This document shows, in pieces, positions 61,301 to 64,000 of a stretch of 64,000 bases of DNA. Position numbers and translations under genes: made by a program. The DNA comes from Planctomycetota bacterium (GTDB taxonomy: Bacteria; Planctomycetota; UBA1135; GCA-002686595): positions 156,597-220,596 of the forward strand of contig JAJDEU010000043.1 in the NCBI GenBank assembly GCA_029259635.1. Reading direction: 5' to 3'. Each line of letters opens with the position of its first letter. Positions within the stretch are counted from its first letter, which is position 1. Under the pieces are notes generated by a model, which was not told the origin of the DNA, did not search any database, and was given only the letters and a program-made list of their open reading frames with translations.

Positions 61301-61707
61301 GGTCCGAATACCTGTAGCAGCCAGAACACCACAATGACGACGAGACCGATGGAGCTCGCCAGCTTGCGTCGGTTGCGGCCGGGCGACGGCAGCTCGCGGG
61401 GATCCGGACCTAGATGACTCGTGCGATGAAGCGGCAACTCGAATTCAATCTCGTCGCGGAGCCCGAGATCGAGGTTAAAGTTGGAGCCAGCGTCGTCGTC
61501 GGCGCGCAGGCGACGACCGAAGTCAAGCCAGTCGGAGTAACCCGCGCGGAGCTCGAGTTCCAGCGACGGATGCTTCGAAACGAGCTCCTCGAGGGACACC
61601 GCCTCGCCCGAATCGGCGTGCCGGAGAACCTCGGCGAGGATGGCCTCGGCTTGGGCTTCGCGAGCCTGCCCGCTTCCGCCCTCTTCGCTGTCTCCGGTTT
61701 CGGTCAC
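58351..61707 (-). CDS. Large membrane-anchored protein with C-terminal FGE/SUMF1-like domain
   Basis: A 1118-residue protein with a GTG start. The cytoplasmic N-terminus 'VSLEELVSKHPSLELELRAG' resembles the short segment found at the start of planctomycete Ser/Thr kinases. A single membrane helix (about 114-134) follows, then about 700 residues of beta-sandwich repeats. The last 250 residues are a formylglycine-generating-enzyme fold: 'FYLDEAEVSNEEYLAFVMAP', 'YPVHGVNLDEARAYATWVGK' followed by 'RLPTWREWE', and a terminal 'MVGFRC'. The Cys pair that FGE uses for catalysis is not present before 'GFRC', so the domain is probably a binding module. It is the first gene of a likely operon running to 54389. 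Confidence 0.82.
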   Translation of the reverse strand: MTETGDSEEGGSGQAREAQAEAILAEVLRHADSGEAVSLEELVSKHPSLELELRAGYSDWLDFGRRLRADDDAGSNFNLDLGLRDEIEFELPLHRTSHLGPDPRELPSPGRNRRKLASSIGLVVIVVFWLLQVFGPGQVTYELKAANGGAQIDADPLFMGPGRKSVALTFIGSEDAELVGSALRVISESDGREIAGFQAEWTRANGIRFWSDEVGNYRRERVRLEPVEGNAVFKPFTLVVLGEDAWRVGALGFDESRVKWSRDATDSSVRIPVDPESTDISAWIVGEGQADVERITVRASYGAPRRMTVRASEPETTRFAHSLAGLELKPGPTELTFSLRDSANRVQEVTLPIEVVVDPLLVDIVGIFQTAEDGEWTASPRSTDGVVLAPEDAPVFRLETRRPSDLSWQLFVGDEEAPRVAETSSGLRIHEVALFEALQALGTEVVRGRIDYTVSEDEYVIRAADSERGRRTASIAFLRSAGKAEFTSYLATATGRQALVPGASAFTTGESARLELEGHAEVPARFFTFIDDPSGQRIPVDPKKATPGQRIEIPLPFREPGTYRVGIQSFQLDPDSSEPVDRPDEVQEYSIVVDKRAPDLSLGGEHADWTSALGDSPFELTASLQYTGATDARVLSIDCRLYEVERPGDADAPVTERDEPTERRRWSIEGTSPFTIEIARDSVERDGLYALQVGGRDLAGNSLAVAEVLFEVARDGPTIELVRPTQIVSASANTDGAVWRPSSGDEWTIQVRIDDPNEVALAECLLRAGDRELGISLTRADDLFTGRVELDSSWSKTLATLRVSALDQFANESVLELADLMISEIRGPVYRRVQLDFGDTPVNSMRRVAGNVDFSYVFGGRGDAIENELFERAGLAPLNRALDRGRAQSFVRELAPGSIGDFYLDEAEVSNEEYLAFVMAPDGFANRANWPEDARVPSPSRMAELLVRLRDARVDYPVHGVNLDEARAYATWVGKRLPTWREWEIAVRGGELYRPTSSWNGESGAARVGEDRNLRARGAGFDRTADTELVDLCSNLAEWTSTACPLEPGAFWIAGGSYATPTHDFAVVDDRPREWSGPMVGFRCAEAADVVEARVHRMAAPGQPMWIADEADEIGTDQ

Positions 61708-61783
61708 TGGTGTCGCCCTCGCGCCGGGATTCTACCGACTGAGCGTCCCTCCTGACACACACGCCCCATCAAGGTGGGCCTGG

Positions 61784-61945
61784 GAACTGACTGGGTTCCG
61801 TGTGGAATCCCCGGCCCGAAGTCTGCCCGTCCCCTTGACTTGCGACCCGACGGAGCCAGCGAGGCCCTCCGCACAGAAAATGAGCTCTATCTCCGGCGAG
61901 TGCAGCCACTTACGCCGAGCATTCCACACGGAACCCAGTCAGTTC
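61784..61945. repeat. 162-bp element with 27-bp terminal inverted repeats (MITE-like)
   Basis: Bases 61784-61810 read GAACTGACTGGGTTCCGTGT then GGAATCC, and bases 61919-61945 are the reverse complement with one mismatch near the inner end (GGAATGC). The 108 bases between contain no gene. The right end touches the stop codon of the S1-domain gene (61944-61946). A further copy of the same end lies at 63820. The whole could fold into a long hairpin in RNA. Size and structure fit a miniature inverted-repeat transposable element; mobility is inferred. Confidence 0.7.
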
Positions 61946-63077
61946 AGGAGGGAAACTCGCCGAGCGCTTTGCGCAACAGGTCGCCGAGCGGCGTCGACGG
62001 ACTCGCTTGCATGCCGCCCGCAAGGTCGCGAAAGGCCTCCTCGCCCTCCGCCGCGTCGGGGGTAATCCGTCGGCCGGACTCGTACAGGAGCGAGAGCGAG
62101 AGTCGCTCAGCCTCCGCGTCGATCGCGAGAATGCGCACGGTCAGAGCGGCGCCATTCGCTCCCAAATGCTGAAGCGGTTCCGACTGTCCGTAGCCCGTCT
62201 CCGAGCGGTGAACCAAGCCCTCGACTCCCGGAGCCGCCTCTATAAAAATTCCGAACTCGGCAAAGCGCGTCACTCTCCCGGTGATCAACTCTCCGATCGA
62301 ATACTCGCGCTCGAAACTCTTCCAGGGGCTCTCGCTCATCTGTTTCACGCCGAGTCCGATGCGCTTGCCGCCGCGCTTTACGAAGAGCACTTTCGCATCG
62401 ATCGAGTCCCCGGTCTTGAACAGCTCGGCCGGCGCTTCTACTCGCCCCCACGCTAGGTTCGAGACGTGAATCATGCCTTCCAACCCGTGCCCGAACTTCA
62501 CGAAGATGCCATAGCTCTCCACTCTCGAGACGCGCCCCTGAACGACCGCTCCGGGAACGAGTGCGCCAATCTCGCGCTGCCGCTCGTTCAGTCGACCGCG
62601 CTGCACGACCAGCCTGCGCGAGACCAGACAGCGCTGACGCTCGACGTCGATCTCGGTCACCTCGCAAACCATCTGCTTGCCGACCAATGTCGCCGGGTCT
62701 TCACTGCGTTCGAGCCCCGTCTGCGACTTCGGCAAGAAAGCGTGCAGCGCGCCGATCTTGACCTCCAGTCCACCCGGTTTCGGGCGAATCACTCGGGTCT
62801 CGACCAGACTGCCGATCTCGAGGTTTTCCCAAGTGGCGAGCACCGGCTCCTCGATCAATGAGAGCGCCCAGAGCCCTTCCTCTTGGCCGCCGAGGTTGAA
62901 GGAGTGAACGTCGCCCACCTTCGGTGCTTTCGAGAAAGCGCGCAGGTCAATCACGCCCTGCATACGCGGACCGAGCTCGACAAAAACGTCGTTGCGATCG
63001 ACGCCGATCACAACACCTTCGAGCTCGCGCAGAGTGTGCGCTCCGCGATCGGGAAGTTCGGGTTCAAAATTACGCAT
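61944..63077 (-). CDS. Protein with four S1 RNA-binding domains (RpsA-like)
   Basis: A 377-residue protein containing four S1/OB-fold repeats starting near residues 18 ('RELEGVVIGVDRNDVFVELG'), 86 ('IGSLVETRVIRPKPGGLEVK'), 176 ('PGAVVQGRVSRVESYGIFVK') and 261 ('IGELITGRVTRFAEFGIFIE'). Such proteins bind single-stranded RNA and, as ribosomal protein S1 homologues, help the 30S subunit load structured mRNA. E. coli S1 has six repeats, so this may be a shorter S1 or a paralogue such as a stress factor. ATG at 63077 is preferred over 63209 because the N-terminal 44 residues of the longer frame show no domain. Its stop codon lies at the edge of the inverted-repeat element. Confidence 0.87.
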   Translation of the reverse strand: MRNFEPELPDRGAHTLRELEGVVIGVDRNDVFVELGPRMQGVIDLRAFSKAPKVGDVHSFNLGGQEEGLWALSLIEEPVLATWENLEIGSLVETRVIRPKPGGLEVKIGALHAFLPKSQTGLERSEDPATLVGKQMVCEVTEIDVERQRCLVSRRLVVQRGRLNERQREIGALVPGAVVQGRVSRVESYGIFVKFGHGLEGMIHVSNLAWGRVEAPAELFKTGDSIDAKVLFVKRGGKRIGLGVKQMSESPWKSFEREYSIGELITGRVTRFAEFGIFIEAAPGVEGLVHRSETGYGQSEPLQHLGANGAALTVRILAIDAEAERLSLSLLYESGRRITPDAAEGEEAFRDLAGGMQASPSTPLGDLLRKALGEFPS

Positions 63078-63162
63078 GGCCTTGAAGTCGTAACGTGAAG
63101 TCCATCTAACGTTGTCGAGGTTGTGATCCTCTGAAAATTCGAGCTTCGAACCGAATGGGCTG

Positions 63163-63732
63163 CTAGCCGTCTTCCTCGGGCTCTTCGGTTCCGGAACCCG
63201 CAATGCCACCGGACATGATCATGGTCATCAACTTACCCGACTCCATATTTAATGGGCGAACTCGATCGCGGGGTAACAACAAGAGATTGCCCGCGATGTT
63301 GTAGGACTGCGGTAGGTAGACCGCGACCAGGCCCGCCAGCTCCTCCTCATCGAACTCCGAGCGCGTGATGAAGCCGAGCCCTTGAATACCCTCACTGGGC
63401 ATGAGGTCGACGATCACCGGCTGGTCGAACTTGCGCTTCTCCCCCACGAACGCGGCGATCAAATCCTTGATGGTCGAGTACAGGAGATCGAAGATCGGAA
63501 CGCTCGTGATGATTCGGTCGAAGAGGCGCAGCAGTTTTCCGCCCAACCGATTCGATGCCACCAGCCCGATCGCCCAGATCGAGACCAGCACAATTGCGAG
63601 ACCCAAGCCGGGATACTTCGCGTCGACTAGGTTGTCGATCTTGGTGACCGGCAGCCAAATCAAATAGACCGTCAAGACGAGCGGCACAACGAAGAGCAGA
63701 CCTTTGAAGAAGTCTTTGATGATCCGACGCAT
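63163..63732 (-). CDS. DUF502 family membrane protein
   Basis: A 189-residue protein with two N-terminal membrane helices (about 9-29 and 45-62) and the family stretches 'VPLVLTVYLIWLPVTKIDNL' and 'RIITSVPIFDLLYSTIKDLI'. 'QGLGFITRSEFDEEELAGLV' followed by 'VYLPQSYNIAGNLLLLPRD' is the conserved soluble part, and the acidic tail ends 'GTEEPEEDG'. DUF502 proteins are widespread in Gram-negative bacteria; their molecular function is not established. Start is ATG at 63732. It precedes the S1-domain gene by 85 bases on the same strand, so the two may be cotranscribed. Confidence 0.9.
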   Translation of the reverse strand: MRRIIKDFFKGLLFVVPLVLTVYLIWLPVTKIDNLVDAKYPGLGLAIVLVSIWAIGLVASNRLGGKLLRLFDRIITSVPIFDLLYSTIKDLIAAFVGEKRKFDQPVIVDLMPSEGIQGLGFITRSEFDEEELAGLVAVYLPQSYNIAGNLLLLPRDRVRPLNMESGKLMTMIMSGGIAGSGTEEPEEDG

Positions 63733-63819
63733 AGGGGTCCTCTTTTAAGTTCGCGGCGAGAGAGTACGAGCATCCGGATCCCGGCAGCTCGCTTCAAGCC
63801 TCGTGCGAGAATCCGTTCT

Positions 63820-63846
63820 GAACTGACTGGGTTCCGTGTGGAATGC
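63820..63846 (+). repeat. Single copy of the 27-bp repeat end
   Basis: GAACTGACTGGGTTCCGTGT followed by GGAATGC, in the same orientation as the left end of the 61784 element. No inverted partner is seen within the remaining 154 bases, so the partner is either outside the window or lost. The stop codon of a leftward partial ORF lies nine bases to the right. Confidence 0.7.
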
Positions 63847-63854
63847 CTAAGAAA

Positions 63855-64000
63855 TTAAACGGCCGCCGCCCACCGCGCCCCAAAGCTCTCAATCGTCTCA
63901 CCCGTCCGAGATAACGGGTGAATACTCCCCTCCGCCCAATCCTGCCTCCACGACAGCAACTCGAACGAGGTCAGCCTCCGCGGAAGTAAACCCAGCAGCT
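63855..64000 (-). CDS. Partial ORF at the right edge, possible transposase end
   Basis: An open frame enters from the right edge on the minus strand and stops at 63855-63857 (TAA). The visible 47 residues include 'TSFELLSWRQDWAEGSIHPL' and end 'GARWAAAV'. I recognise no family. Because a 27-bp repeat end lies nine bases beyond the stop, a mobile-element gene is a possibility. A second frame ('AEADLVRVAVVEAGLGGGEY', stop near 63900) also enters from the edge and cannot be excluded as the real one. Confidence 0.25.
   Translation of the reverse strand, partial: LLGLLPRRLTSFELLSWRQDWAEGSIHPLSRTGETIESFGARWAAAV

Noticed and set aside
1..64000. CRISPR arrays, rRNA, tRNA, prophage or integrative element
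   Set aside because: No regularly spaced repeats, rRNA segments, tRNA cloverleaf with T-loop, integrase or phage structural genes were found by eye. A tRNA scan would be decisive for small RNAs.

Overview
The window is about 64 kb of moderately GC-rich, densely coding bacterial DNA from a Gram-negative-type organism. It has lipoproteins, an outer-membrane porin-like protein and DUF502 and MscS membrane proteins. The gene mix best fits a marine or freshwater Planctomycetota-like bacterium: a very large Ser/Thr-kinase/sigma-54 activator fusion, a formylglycine-generating-enzyme-like domain, sulfatase-fold proteins, an ECF sigma/zinc-finger anti-sigma pair, and a secreted protein with a Gly/Thr/Pro-rich C-terminal beta domain. 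Myxococcota is the main alternative. No rRNA, tRNA or CRISPR array was seen.

Layout. 1-7976 (+): 3' end of nuoG followed by nuoH-I-J-K-L-M-N, the membrane arm of respiratory complex I. 8038-9492 (-): an arylsulfotransferase-like lipoprotein and a candidate 45-residue membrane peptide. 9618-11693 (-): a MamK-like bacterial actin with an upstream coiled-coil partner gene. 11914-14053: a glyoxalase-fold protein, an MscS channel and a coiled-coil protein. 14215-17209 (-): a sulfatase-fold protein and a GT39-like membrane glycosyltransferase. 17483-24287 (-): a lone family-5 solute-binding protein and the kinase/TPR/GAF/sigma-54 activator. 24438-30120: three secreted or surface proteins. 30446-39825 (+): a tightly overlapping seven-gene polysaccharide operon (three glycosyltransferases, an ABC exporter, two phosphotransferase-fold proteins, an AlgE-like porin). 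39857-43951: an alkyltransferase-like DNA repair protein, a paralogue of the actin partner, a methyltransferase and a secreted hypothetical protein. 44327-44964: BolA and a monothiol glutaredoxin. 45628-54317: two HDOD proteins, an M16-type peptidase, a second GT39-like/sulfatase-fold pair and a GT2 enzyme. 54389-61707 (-): a likely envelope-stress operon (FGE-like membrane protein, lipoprotein, ECF sigma, anti-sigma, PDZ lipoprotein). 61784-61945: a small inverted-repeat element. 61944-63732 (-): a four-S1-domain protein and DUF502. The right edge holds another copy of the repeat end and a partial ORF.

The strongest system-level signal is a probable sigma-54 regulon. Good -24/-12 promoters lie before the secreted protein at 24438, before the CnaB-like/beta-helix pair (30120 leftward) and before the polysaccharide operon (30446 rightward). 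The only sigma-54 activator in the window sits among them. The second strong signal is the MamK-like actin with a coiled-coil partner, plus a paralogue of that partner 29 kb away, with no other magnetosome genes in view. The third is an undescribed small repeat family with 27-bp inverted ends.
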